The position numbers and the translations under genes are program-made. This document shows positions 24,644 through 32,248 of a stretch of 39,446 nt of DNA, one piece after another. Each line of letters opens with the position of its first letter. The first letter of the stretch is position 1. This DNA is from Lactiplantibacillus fabifermentans DSM 21115 (GTDB lineage: Bacteria; Bacillota; Bacilli; Lactobacillales; Lactobacillaceae): the NCBI RefSeq assembly GCF_000498955.2, contig NZ_AYGX02000083.1, positions 1 to 39,446 on the forward strand, written 5' to 3'. The notes beneath the pieces were generated by a model that was not told the origin of the DNA, did no database searches, and saw nothing but the letters and a program-made list of their open reading frames with translations.

Positions 24644-24651
24644 TAACAATC

Positions 24652-24687
24652 AAAAGGACGCGGGCGTAAGGGCCGGCGTTCTTTTTT
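24652..24687 (+). terminator. Terminator after the membrane-anchored protein gene
   Basis: AAAGGACGC pairs with GCGTTCTTTTTT around a short loop. Confidence 0.75.
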
Positions 24688-24856
24688 ACGAGAACGTTAA
24701 AAGTGTTAAATGTTTATAATACGATTCATTTTAGGTTTCACATCGGGACGTAAAAGAGTAAAATAATCTTGTCACAAATTTTTTGGATATTTAAACATTT
24801 TTAATGATTTATAAAGTTTCTAAGCAAACTATTGAACGATAAAAGGAAGCGAACCG

Positions 24857-25354
24857 ATGATCGTCGAACAAATTAATCCGCTATTCGTCTGTGGAATTAT
24901 TGGGGATGCGACCAGTTTAGTCGTTAACAAAAGTTTAACCGGTCCTTTTGCCAATCGCTATGACCTAGCGACGGCGCCGGTTGATACCGAGTTAACCCTT
25001 GGCGAAACGGTTAGTCGCATCACTAAATTACAAACAGGATTGGAAACGGTAATTGCTAAACAACTCGGTACCATCCGTTTTACTTTTCCGGCTACGTATG
25101 AACTTAGCTTACAACGCGCGATGATTAGCACGTTTTATTTATTAGAACCAGTCGGTGGGACGTTGATTACCAAACGCCCCAGTTATACGAGTGCCTTTTC
25201 GGCTGGAGCGGCGCGCGTGCCGCTAGCGCAACTCAACTGGGCCAATAGCTCGCCACTCGTCATGCAAGCGAAACGCTTTTTAGCGACGGGGACGTTCCCG
25301 ATTGCTGATCAACAAATTGCGGCTTTTCAAATTCCAACCGCCGCACAGTTTTAA
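24857..25354 (+). CDS. Hypothetical protein
   Basis: 165 residues, no membrane segment. AAAAGGAAGCG precedes the start. The composition is soluble and globular, rich in Thr/Ala/Leu, with alternating helical and strand segments. No motif I can assign. The upstream 24688-24856 is AT-rich with several possible promoters (for example TTGTCA near 24,770). Because it lies just before the T-box leader, it is probably an independent unit. Confidence 0.7.
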   Translation: MIVEQINPLFVCGIIGDATSLVVNKSLTGPFANRYDLATAPVDTELTLGETVSRITKLQTGLETVIAKQLGTIRFTFPATYELSLQRAMISTFYLLEPVGGTLITKRPSYTSAFSAGAARVPLAQLNWANSSPLVMQAKRFLATGTFPIADQQIAAFQIPTAAQF

Positions 25355-25363
25355 GACGCAACG

Positions 25364-25392
25364 TTGACTTTTGCAATTGGACGTTGTAGAGT
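25364..25392 (+). promoter_or_regulatory. Promoter of the T-box leader
   Basis: TTGACT (25364-25369) and TAGAGT (25387-25392) are separated by 17 bp, about 30 bp before the start of leader stem I. Confidence 0.65.
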
Positions 25393-25411
25393 TAGCACTA
25401 ACTTAAAAAGA

Positions 25412-25657
25412 TGATATGTTGATGAGAAGAGTAGCTAGGGCCGCGTTTTAAGCGAGTCAATGGATGGTGGAAATTGATAATGCGCCCCTAGTGAAGATGA
25501 GCTCGGAGTTAATCAGTGGTTCACGCTACTGATTCGGATTGGTCGCCGATATCCAGATCACGCGTGTTAAGCGCGGATGAGGCAGCATAAGCTGTGAAGA
25601 TAGGTGGCACCTCGGAGTGAAAGCTTCGTCCTTTGTAATGAAGGACGGAGTTTTTTT
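25412..25657 (+). ncRNA. T-box leader controlling the MalY-type gene
   Basis: Stem I carries an AGTA element (25430-25433) opposite GTGAA, with a CTAGGG/CCCTAG helix between. The candidate specifier lies in GAAGATGAG just after 25490. The conserved T-box sequence AGGTGGCACC (25602-25611) is followed by the terminator CTTCGTCCTT/AAGGACGGAG (25624-25650) and seven T. In such leaders uncharged tRNA favours the antiterminator. The triplet could be ATG (one spacer base after GAA) or GAT (no spacer). The variable base of the TGGN bulge is C, which would pair with a G discriminator as in tRNA-Asp, not the A of tRNA-Met, so the cognate amino acid is unsettled. Confidence 0.9.
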
Positions 25658-25686
25658 GTCGCCAAGTATCGGAAGGGGAGTTTAAG

Positions 25687-26886
25687 ATGGATCAAGCAAC
25701 ATTTATTAAGCAATACGCCACGAATCGGTTAAATACGAACTCACTCAAGTGGGATTTACTCAAGGAACGCTATGGTAATCCGGATTTATTGGCAATGTGG
25801 GTCGCCGATATGGAATTTAAGGTTCCGGAACAAGTGACGCAAGCTTTAACCGACCGGATTGCGCATGGCGTTTATGGTTATTCATACACACCGGATAGTT
25901 ATTACGAGGCCTTCTTTAATTGGGAACAAACGCGGCATCAGTTGACGCTCAAAAAAGACTGGTTGCGGTTTGGCACGGGGGTCGTTAATTCGTTGTATGC
26001 CTTGGTCAATACGTTTACGCAACCGGGGGACGGCGTGTTGATTTTGACGCCCGTGTACTATCCATTTTACGATGCAATTCAAGATAATCATCGCCAACTA
26101 GTGACCTCAGAGTTAATTAATAATCATGGGACTTATTCGATTGATTATGACGACGTCGAAAACAAAATTAAAAATAATGAAGTGCGGTTATTTATTCAAT
26201 GTTCACCGCATAATCCTGTCGGTCGGATTTGGACCGCTGAAGAAGAAACGAAATTATTAGCCTTGTGTGAAAAATATGATGTCTTAGTCGTTTCTGATGA
26301 AATTCATCAAGATATTGAAATTGACCCTGAAAATTATCCGTTTATTTCGGCATTAACGCTAGCTAATGGCCGTTTCACCGACCGGACCATTGTGGTGAAT
26401 TCACCATCTAAAACTTTTAATGTCGCCTGTTTGTTGAATTCACATATTATTATCCCCGATGACCAGTTGCGGGCGCGCTATGATGCGAGTTTACAACGAC
26501 TTAGCCAAACGGAAGTGAACGTCTTGGGGCAAACGGCTGGCGAAGCGGCGTATACGTACGGGGCGGATTGGTTGGACCAGATTTTGGCGATTGTGCGCGA
26601 CAATTATCATTATTTGAAGAGCCAACTCGCAGCACATGCTCCTGAAATTGTCGTCGCGGATTTACAAGGTACTTATTTAACGTGGTTGGATCTACGAGCT
26701 GATATTAAACCGACTGATACGCGCGAATTTATTCAAGATAAATGTGGGTTAGCGGTTGACTTTGGTGAATGGTTTAGCAAAAATGACCAAGGCTTTGTAC
26801 GCTTGAACTTAGCCACGGACCCGCGGTATGTCCATCAAGCGGTTGATAATATTATCAATGGGTTGGCCGTTTTAAAAGCGCACTAA
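25687..26886 (+). CDS. MalY/PatB-family PLP enzyme (cystathionine beta-lyase or aminotransferase)
   Basis: 399 residues, fold-type I. Visible: the N-terminal MWVADMEFKVPEQV typical of MalY/PatB, LILTPVYYPFYDAI, CSPHNPVGRIW, VVSDEIHQDIEI (cofactor aspartate), and the PLP lysine in NSPSKTFNVACL. Family members cleave cystathionine or cysteine S-conjugates at the C-beta-S bond and feed methionine synthesis; some act as aminotransferases. GGAAGGGGAG precedes the start. Control by the adjacent T-box places it in amino-acid metabolism. Confidence 0.9.
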   Translation: MDQATFIKQYATNRLNTNSLKWDLLKERYGNPDLLAMWVADMEFKVPEQVTQALTDRIAHGVYGYSYTPDSYYEAFFNWEQTRHQLTLKKDWLRFGTGVVNSLYALVNTFTQPGDGVLILTPVYYPFYDAIQDNHRQLVTSELINNHGTYSIDYDDVENKIKNNEVRLFIQCSPHNPVGRIWTAEEETKLLALCEKYDVLVVSDEIHQDIEIDPENYPFISALTLANGRFTDRTIVVNSPSKTFNVACLLNSHIIIPDDQLRARYDASLQRLSQTEVNVLGQTAGEAAYTYGADWLDQILAIVRDNYHYLKSQLAAHAPEIVVADLQGTYLTWLDLRADIKPTDTREFIQDKCGLAVDFGEWFSKNDQGFVRLNLATDPRYVHQAVDNIINGLAVLKAH

Positions 26887-26999
26887 ATGATAATTACGTT
26901 GTCGCGCAATTGATGTGGGTAGCTATTTTGCGGTCTGTTTGTAAACGATGATGAGTTGTTGGTTGTCGATTTACCAATGTACGGCCAGCCTTTTTGTCA

Positions 27000-27118
27000 C
27001 ACGTTGCGACCATAAAAAAATTTTTAAAAAAAACAAGTGGGGGCCTGATGAAATTTTAACATCAGGCCCCCATTTTGAGCTTATCTTGGTATTTTTTAGG
27101 CTTTCGGTTAGTAGCGTG
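27000..27118. repeat. Family B hairpin repeat (B4)
   Basis: A 13-bp perfect stem TGGGGGCCTGATG (27038-27050) with 27060-27072, then ATTTTGAGCTTATCTTGGT, fits the family B consensus. The stem has compensatory changes relative to B2/B3 (GGGGGCC with GGCCCCC in place of GGTGCC with GGCACC). Outer flanks CACACGTTGCGAC and GTAGCGTGGTG are imperfect terminal repeats. It lies in the convergent gap between the MalY and MerR genes. Confidence 0.7.
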
Positions 27119-27125
27119 GTGTTAG

Positions 27126-27566
27126 CTACCGGTTATTTTGACGGTCGATATTAGCGGCGGTGGCAGCAGGGGTGGTCCAATTACTGGGATTTAGAATATC
27201 GGCTTGGGCCGTTTGTTCGTCGTGGTCATAGCAAGCTAATTGTTGTTGGATATAGGCGACTTGTTGCTGGGCAGCTACCACCCGGGCCTGCGCTTGTTGC
27301 GCTAAGGCGACTAGCATGGCATGCCGCGTCGGCAAGGTGGTGGCGCCAGTTTGGCAGAGGGCGACGTATTGTTTTAAATCGTGGATTGACATCCCCGATT
27401 GCCGTAAGTATTGGCAGGCTTGTAACCAATTTAAAGCTGCGGTATCAAATTGACGTTGGTTATGGGCGTCACGTTGTAAATTAGGAATTAAGCCTTGATT
27501 GGCATAGTAGCGGACGGTATGGACCGACATGCCCAATTGTTGGGCCGCCTGATTGGCTGTTAACAT
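27126..27566 (-). CDS. MerR-family transcriptional regulator
   Basis: 146 residues. The N-terminal MerR helix-turn-helix is LTANQAAQQLGMSVHTVRYY, with the wing YANQGLIPN. The helix SGMSIHDLKQYVALC leads into a C-terminal coiled coil (about 85-125). There are no paired cysteines typical of metal sensors. It is divergent from the flavodoxin-fold gene, a classic arrangement for MerR regulators of oxidoreductases. It ends in the region of repeat B4. Confidence 0.88.
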   Translation of the reverse strand: MLTANQAAQQLGMSVHTVRYYANQGLIPNLQRDAHNQRQFDTAALNWLQACQYLRQSGMSIHDLKQYVALCQTGATTLPTRHAMLVALAQQAQARVVAAQQQVAYIQQQLACYDHDEQTAQADILNPSNWTTPAATAANIDRQNNR

Positions 27567-27599
27567 CTGCGATTACCTCCGAATGAAACTTTAAGCTTG

Positions 27600-27631
27600 C
27601 TTGAGAGTAACTCTCAAGTGCTAGCATTATA
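27600..27631 (+). promoter_or_regulatory. MerR operator-promoter of the flavodoxin-fold gene
   Basis: The palindrome CTTGAGAGTAACTCTCAAG (27600-27618) contains a -35 TTGAGA (27601-27606). A -10 ATTATA (27626-27631) lies 19 bp beyond, the stretched spacing typical of MerR-activated promoters. Confidence 0.65.
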
Positions 27632-27659
27632 GCACATTCAAAAAAGGTAGGTTATTTAC

Positions 27660-28175
27660 ATGACTGATTCAATGGTAATTTTAAACGGCAGCACGACACC
27701 TAAAGGTAACACAGAAGCCCTAATTAAAGCGTTTCGGTCGGGACTGGCGCCACGGATAGCGGTGCAACAATTTGATTTGGCGAAGTTAGTGATTACGCCT
27801 TATCAGCTTGGTCAGCCGGCCGTCAATGATGATATGACGACCATTATTCAAGCAATCGGGCAAGCTAAGACGGTTGTTTTCGCATCACCGGTGCACTGGA
27901 TGCAATTCTCATCACAATTAAAAACCGCGTTGGATAGAATGACGTTTGATATGCGCGACCTATTTGTGAATAAACAAGGCGTTTTGTTGATGGCCGGTGC
28001 CAGCGCACCCGAACGCATCGAAGCCTTGATGCTACCTTATTATCAAGCTTGTTTTATTGATAGTTTGCATTGGGAAAATCGAGGAACCGTCATTGCGGGT
28101 GGTGTTTTTGGACCGGGAGATTTAGCTAAAACGACTTATGGGCAACAAGCGCAACAAATTGGGGCCGCATTATAA
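27660..28175 (+). CDS. Flavodoxin-fold NAD(P)H-dependent FMN reductase-like protein
   Basis: 171 residues. The FMN phosphate loop is ILNGSTTPKGNTEAL, and the second flavin contact FASPVHWMQFSSQLKTALDR matches the NADPH-dependent FMN reductase/flavodoxin_2-like group. GGTAGG precedes the start. It probably reduces quinones, nitro compounds or disulfide stressors using flavin. The divergent MerR gene and the shared operator point to induction by a chemical signal (inference). Confidence 0.85.
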   Translation: MTDSMVILNGSTTPKGNTEALIKAFRSGLAPRIAVQQFDLAKLVITPYQLGQPAVNDDMTTIIQAIGQAKTVVFASPVHWMQFSSQLKTALDRMTFDMRDLFVNKQGVLLMAGASAPERIEALMLPYYQACFIDSLHWENRGTVIAGGVFGPGDLAKTTYGQQAQQIGAAL

Positions 28176-28182
28176 AAAAAGT

Positions 28183-28224
28183 GACGTCCATCAATTCAAA
28201 GTTGAATTATGGGCGTCGATTTTT
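28183..28224. terminator. Terminator between the flavodoxin-fold and small membrane genes
   Basis: GACGTCCATCAATTCAA pairs with TTGAATTATGGGCGTC (small bulges), with T and A runs on either side, so it can serve both convergent genes. Confidence 0.75.
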
Positions 28225-28246
28225 ATGTTTGGTTGATTGGGGTTTT

Positions 28247-28429
28247 TTAGCCACGGCTTTTGTTTGCTGGGTGACTTTTCATATAGCGCCGTCGATCGAG
28301 CTGTCGCCGAACGAAGGAGTAGCCAACGAGGGCTAGGGTTAGTAAAGCGACGAAGATGGCGGCTTTAACGAAGCCGAACATCCAGAAAAAGACGGCAATT
28401 GCGAGTGCACAATAGACAATTAAAAACAT
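28247..28429 (-). CDS. Small membrane protein, unknown function
   Basis: 60 residues: two hydrophobic spans (LIVYCALAIAVFFWMFGFV and AAIFVALLTLALVGYSFV), then a strongly basic tail (RRQLDRRRYMKSHPANKSRG). GAAGGAGGG precedes the start, which supports real translation. No family recognised. Confidence 0.7.
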   Translation of the reverse strand: MFLIVYCALAIAVFFWMFGFVKAAIFVALLTLALVGYSFVRRQLDRRRYMKSHPANKSRG

Positions 28430-28748
28430 GAGACCCTCCTTCTTTCGTTGCGAGTTCTATTAGTTAATAAAATCATTGTACCGGGTAAAAATAGTTATCT
28501 CGTGTCTGAAATTTGAATTTTTTGTTAAGAGTCCCATGCCGTCAATGTCCACGCTAACCAGTGCTGGAATTGATGAGTTAATAACCGATGTTTACCCGTG
28601 ATATCTAGCTTAACTAGGTTCAATCGTTAGCTTTGCAAACATAACTGACTGGTCAAAAAAATCCCCTGAAACATTGACACCGCTCGCTTCAGGGGATTTT
28701 TTAGCGTAAGCAACGTTACGACTTAATTATGACGAATTCTTAACTAAT
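28430..28748. other. Intergenic region with a terminator
   Basis: No gene seen. Bases 28655-28702 form a strong terminator: AAAAAATCCCCTGAA with TTCAGGGGATTTTTT around a loop, serving the minus-strand gene at 28749-29072. The left part presumably holds the promoter of the small membrane protein gene. Confidence 0.75.
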
Positions 28749-29072
28749 TTAACGACGATGCCGGTTCATCCGCCGTTCGTTAGCCAGATTAAGTTGCGTA
28801 GTGGTCAGTTGATAAGTCGTCGCGTCAGTCAATTTTGTTAGTCCCACTTGCAAAGCGCCAAGTTGAGTTTGGTCGCTAACGGTGGGGGCTAGCTTGGTCA
28901 CAATTTGTGTCATTAAGGTCAAGTTCGGGGTCAAGGTCTCCGCAACTTGGCGATCATATTGGGCTTGCGATAAACTGTGAGTTTGCCAACGCGTCACTCG
29001 CGATAATAAAGTAAATAATTGCGTATCAAGTAAGGTTAATAAATAATCACTTTCTTCAGTAGTAAATGACAT
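28749..29072 (-). CDS. Hypothetical helical protein
   Basis: 107 residues, soluble and almost entirely helical in appearance, rich in Leu, Thr and Gln, ending in a basic NRHRR. GGAGG lies just upstream of the start. A terminator follows. The repeating Leu/Thr helices suggest a small helical bundle. No function can be assigned. Confidence 0.7.
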   Translation of the reverse strand: MSFTTEESDYLLTLLDTQLFTLLSRVTRWQTHSLSQAQYDRQVAETLTPNLTLMTQIVTKLAPTVSDQTQLGALQVGLTKLTDATTYQLTTTQLNLANERRMNRHRR

Positions 29073-29246
29073 GGCAGTTCCTCCTTGTGATGTGGTTCAA
29101 GTTTACCATGGCAAGGTTTTAAAAGGTTATTTAAATAACGATTTTCATAAATTAGCATAAAAATGCTGAAATCCAAGTCTAGGTTCAGAAAACGCTTTTT
29201 TGACGTGGTAAATTAACGGTAATCGGTGGGAAGGAGGATGTTAATT

Positions 29247-29735
29247 ATGATTGGCCATGTTACGCAAATTAATGTTGTATTGAATCAAGGAATCTTAACC
29301 GATTTTCATGGACGTCATTTTAAGTTTGCTTTATCAGCCGCACCTCCGACTGGTCCCGTTAAATTAGGTGAAGAATTGTGTTTCACGCCCCAGTTAACGA
29401 CCGCCGGCTTAATTGCGACCAATTTAAGTCAGCGGCACCATGACGGAACGAAAGTCGTGATTCCGGTGCCGGTGGATGCCGATGCCCCGCGCTTTGTGCG
29501 GATTGGTGAAGTAGTGATTAACTTAGCTCAAATTCAGTATTACGAAATGACGACGACGCAAAGTGAGATTCGCAATGGTTACGAATCGTGTGCACGCCAT
29601 TTATTGATTCAGATGAAGGGTGGTCGCCAATTTACTTTTTATAATTGGGACGGCATTAACATCGATGATGTCATGCATAAGTTAGCGATGTTACATACCA
29701 CGAACCAACGAATTGATCTTGAACATCGGGCCTAA
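29247..29735 (+). CDS. Two-part protein: OB/cold-shock-like N-terminus plus unknown C-terminal domain
   Basis: 162 residues. The start is the ATG at 29247, 9 nt after AAGGAGG; ATGs at 29226 and 29238 are too early or too close. Residues 1-65 (GILTDFHGRHFKFAL, then GEELCFTPQLTTAGLIATNL) resemble a cold-shock/OB fold layout but lack the usual aromatic RNP motifs. Residues 80-155 form a beta-rich unit (RFVRIGEVVINLAQIQYYEM and HLLIQMKGGRQFTFYNWDG) and a final helix. Possibly nucleic-acid binding (inference). Family not recognised. Confidence 0.65.
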   Translation: MIGHVTQINVVLNQGILTDFHGRHFKFALSAAPPTGPVKLGEELCFTPQLTTAGLIATNLSQRHHDGTKVVIPVPVDADAPRFVRIGEVVINLAQIQYYEMTTTQSEIRNGYESCARHLLIQMKGGRQFTFYNWDGINIDDVMHKLAMLHTTNQRIDLEHRA

Positions 29736-29797
29736 ATGAAATCTCCGTAACTGCACTGGGGGCGGTTACGGGGACTTTTTGCTTGTCGCTACCGGAA

Positions 29798-29988
29798 CTT
29801 TCCAAATATTGGTGAATGTGTAATTGCCGCAGTTGGCTGACCGTAATTCCATCGTCCTGGGACCGGTCCAAGGACGATGGAATTACGGTCTTGGACCTCG
29901 CTTTTGAGCCCAAACCCAGGTCTCAAAAGACGTCTGTGGTGTAAACGGCCCAAAAACGCCCGTTAACGCCAATTGCACGGAAACTGCC
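29798..29988 (+). repeat. Family A structured repeat, rearranged copy (A2)
   Basis: It shares the 5' leader (CTTTCCAAATATTGGTGAAT) and 5' arm with A1, and the TTTTGAG/CTCAAAA and GTAAACGG/CCGTTAACG hairpins. The loop of the first hairpin is replaced by the exact reverse complement of the 5' arm: 29871-29890 complements 29839-29858. The 3' terminal arm is degenerate. From 29,989 to 30,108 nothing else is recognised. Confidence 0.8.
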
Positions 29989-30108
29989 TAAAAGGTTATA
30001 TAAAATAACCGCCACCTTGATGGATGACGGTTTGGATGGGCTATTCGGAAAGTATGTGTTTTAAAAAGTATTGCGAGTGACTGCCTTAACGGTTAACTCA
30101 AATGGCAG

Positions 30109-30525
30109 TTATGTCCGGTCTTTAAAGATAAATAACTTACTGAAAAACCAGTTCAAGACAACGACAACAACTTGGTCGATGATTTTAACAACCAGGCTAT
30201 TGCCATGGAAGACAGATGTGCCGATTATCATGATGGCTTCATCAATGAAGAAGCTTAACAGGCGGAAACCAAAAAATGAAGTGGCTTCACGAATAACGGC
30301 GCCGGCCGTGGGCGTTTTGGAATCAAAGACCCATAACTTATTTGTAATATAGGCGAATAGGACCGACAAAAACCACGCCACCGCGTTAGCCAACCAGACG
30401 GGCCAGGCGATGACGCTGTTAAAGAGCCAAAAGACGACAATATTTACAACTGTCGTTAGGCCACCAAAAATTAAATATGATATTACACTTTGATATCGTT
30501 GCCATAATTGTTTAATGGTTTGCAT
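30109..30525 (-). CDS. GtrA-family membrane protein
   Basis: 138 residues with four membrane helices and the GtrA pattern: an early YLIFGGLTTVVNIVVFWLFN, then WLANAVAWFLSVLFAYITNK, the lysine-tagged KLWVFDS, and a C-terminal VVVLNWFFSKLFIF. GtrA proteins are thought to flip or help transfer polyprenyl-phosphate sugars for cell-wall glycosylation. GGGGGA precedes the start. No glycosyltransferase partner is adjacent in the window. Confidence 0.9.
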   Translation of the reverse strand: MQTIKQLWQRYQSVISYLIFGGLTTVVNIVVFWLFNSVIAWPVWLANAVAWFLSVLFAYITNKLWVFDSKTPTAGAVIREATSFFGFRLLSFFIDEAIMIIGTSVFHGNSLVVKIIDQVVVVVLNWFFSKLFIFKDRT

Positions 30526-30601
30526 GTGAATCCCCCAGCTTATCAGTTCAGTCGATAGGTATTATCCTAGCATAAAAGCGAACCTTGTGCGGGGGTAACG
30601 A

Positions 30602-30841
30602 TTATTTTTGTGCTAAATCGTTAAAATAATTACTAAACGCGGTCCGAGCACTGGTCACATCGGCAAAGTGTTCGATTGTTAAGATGGTTGTCCCAATTAA
30701 CGTGGTCGCTGTTACTTTAACAATAAACGGTTGTGGGCACCAACGCTTTAAAACTAAATCGATTTGGTAAGTGATTGCACTATCTACAACAACCGTTTGG
30801 CGTTGAATCAAACCATTGTGCATTTTTAACGTCATCATCAT
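30602..30841 (-). CDS. Small hypothetical protein
   Basis: About 79 residues if started at the ATG at 30841, which is preceded by GGGGAGGGG at 8 nt. A longer reading to 30934 has no ribosome binding site. It is beta-rich (QTVVVDSAITYQIDLVLKRW, then VTATTLIGTTILTIEHF) with a C-terminal helix. No family recognised. Confidence 0.55.
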   Translation of the reverse strand: MMMTLKMHNGLIQRQTVVVDSAITYQIDLVLKRWCPQPFIVKVTATTLIGTTILTIEHFADVTSARTAFSNYFNDLAQK

Positions 30842-31095
30842 TGGAACCGCCCCTCCCCAACTAATTACCCACATTGTAGGCGGTGCATGTAAATCTAAGA
30901 CAGCGTTTGTGTAAATATTAGGTAAAGTCTGCATTTTTGCGCACTAGCCCAGTTTGTTAACTGGCATATTTAGCATTTTTATCAAAAAGTAGGCGTAATT
31001 TAACCGTGTGTTTTATTGCTGAACCCACAATTGGGAACGCATTCATTAGTAATCAATGGTAAAATAAAGGTAGTAGAGGAAAGGGTGTGGCGCAC

Positions 31096-31566
31096 ATGTT
31101 ACAAGAATATACGAATATTTTAGTTCCCTTAGACGGTTCCAAACAAGCGGAAGTGGCGTTGGCGAAAGCGATTGAAGTGGCAAAGCGTAACCAAGCCCAC
31201 GTTGATTTATTATCGGTGATTGATCCGGGACAATTTGGCTATAACTTGGCCGGCTTAGCCGATGGCGATATCACATATCAACTCGTTCAAGATTCCGAAG
31301 CTTACTTACAAAAGACGGTTGATAAAATTAAGGCAGACGGCTTTGAAGATATTGAATTTCATATTCGGATGGGGAGCCCTAAACCAATCATCTCGCAAGA
31401 CTTCATTCGTGACCATCACAACGATTTAATTATGATGGGGGCGACCGGGTTAAATGCGATGGAACGGGTCTTAGAAGGCTCAGTTACCACGTTTGTGCAA
31501 CGCAATGCCTTAACGGATGTCATCGTCGTTAAGACCGATTTACAAAATACATTATTAGAAAAATAA
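31096..31566 (+). CDS. Universal stress protein (UspA family)
   Basis: 156 residues from the ATG at 31096 (159 if GTG 31087 is used; the AGAGGAAAGGG site allows either). UspA core: NILVPLDGSKQAEVALAKA at the start, and the ATP-binding motif G-2x-G-9x-G-S in MGATGLNAMERVLEGSVTT. The nucleotide motif is intact, so it is of the ATP-binding type. Single gene with its own terminator. Confidence 0.92.
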   Translation: MLQEYTNILVPLDGSKQAEVALAKAIEVAKRNQAHVDLLSVIDPGQFGYNLAGLADGDITYQLVQDSEAYLQKTVDKIKADGFEDIEFHIRMGSPKPIISQDFIRDHHNDLIMMGATGLNAMERVLEGSVTTFVQRNALTDVIVVKTDLQNTLLEK

Positions 31567-31578
31567 GCGACTAGTTTG

Positions 31579-31618
31579 GCCAGTCAACTTCGGTACGCCG
31601 AGGTTGGCTGGCTTTTTT
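31579..31618 (+). terminator. Terminator after the usp gene
   Basis: GCCAGTCAACTTCGG pairs with CCGAGGTTGGCTGGC around a 4-nt loop and is followed by TTTTTT. Confidence 0.88.
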
Positions 31619-31639
31619 GTTACTGGATGCTTGCTGGCC

Positions 31640-31820
31640 GCTGCCAGCTGACCGTAATTCCAGCCGCCATGGGGACCGGTCCAAGCCTGAGGAGCGGTCT
31701 TGGCCCTTGCTTTTGAGCCTGAAACCCAAGTCTCAAAAGGCGTCCGTGGTGTAAACGGGATACAGCCCAATCCCGTTAACGCCACCTGCATGGCGGCTTC
31801 CATCACAGTCAGCGGGCAGC
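31640..31820 (+). repeat. Family A structured repeat (A3), covarying copy
   Basis: It has the same architecture as A1, but the inner part of the terminal stem differs on both strands: GCCGCCATG with CATGGCGGC in place of TCGTCCTG with CAGGACGA. The symmetric TTCCA/TTCCA internal loop is kept. The hairpins GGTCCAAG/CTTGGCCC, TTTTGAG/CTCAAAA and GTAAACGGGAT/ATCCCGTTAAC are present. From 31,821 to 32,212 I see no gene. Confidence 0.85.
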
Positions 31821-32212
31821 TAAATGGATTGTTGTTTGAAGTTGAAATTGCAATCAGGGTGTCACTATTTTCGCGGCCTTTTACGAGCAATATTGGTAAC
31901 CAGCATTTATAAAAACATTGGCCGGCGTTGGTGATGAAGTTCAGCGAACTGCACGCCGAACTAATGCCGTATTTATAGTGACTAATAATATCGGCAAGCT
32001 GCTCATTCGTACATAACCAGAACTAGTATAAGCATTGATTGAGTTCCTTATTTGCATAACAGGACAAAACGGCCATCGCCAAAATTAACGTTTCCTCGAG
32101 TTGAAGATGCCTAACTATGGCTGAAACGTTGTGCGAAAATTTGTCTATTTATGTTGGTTATCATTGCCACTCGCAGTTTATGAGCTATAGTGAAGTCCAC
32201 GCTCAAATTACA

Positions 32213-32242
32213 AAAAAACAGCTAGTCGCAAGGACTAACTGG
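32213..32242 (-). terminator. Terminator of the ABC operon
   Basis: CAGCTAGTC and GACTAACTG form a bulged stem around GCAAG, with an A run on the plus strand that gives a U run on the minus transcript. Confidence 0.65.
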
Positions 32243-32248
32243 TTGTCG

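Noticed and set aside
26948-27154. 68-codon plus-strand frame between the MalY and MerR genes
   Set aside because: It runs through hairpin repeat B4 and into the MerR gene; no ribosome binding site.
30071-30352. 93-codon plus-strand frame
   Set aside because: Shadow of gtrA; the translation is basic and low in structure, whereas the minus strand gives a clear GtrA protein.
31700-31912. 70-codon plus-strand frame after the usp gene
   Set aside because: It is a by-product of repeat A3 and its flank; no start signal and low-complexity translation.
31567-32212. Regulatory RNA specifically tied to usp
   Set aside because: The structured sequence after usp is a copy of the dispersed family A, found also after unrelated genes, so no special link to usp is supported.
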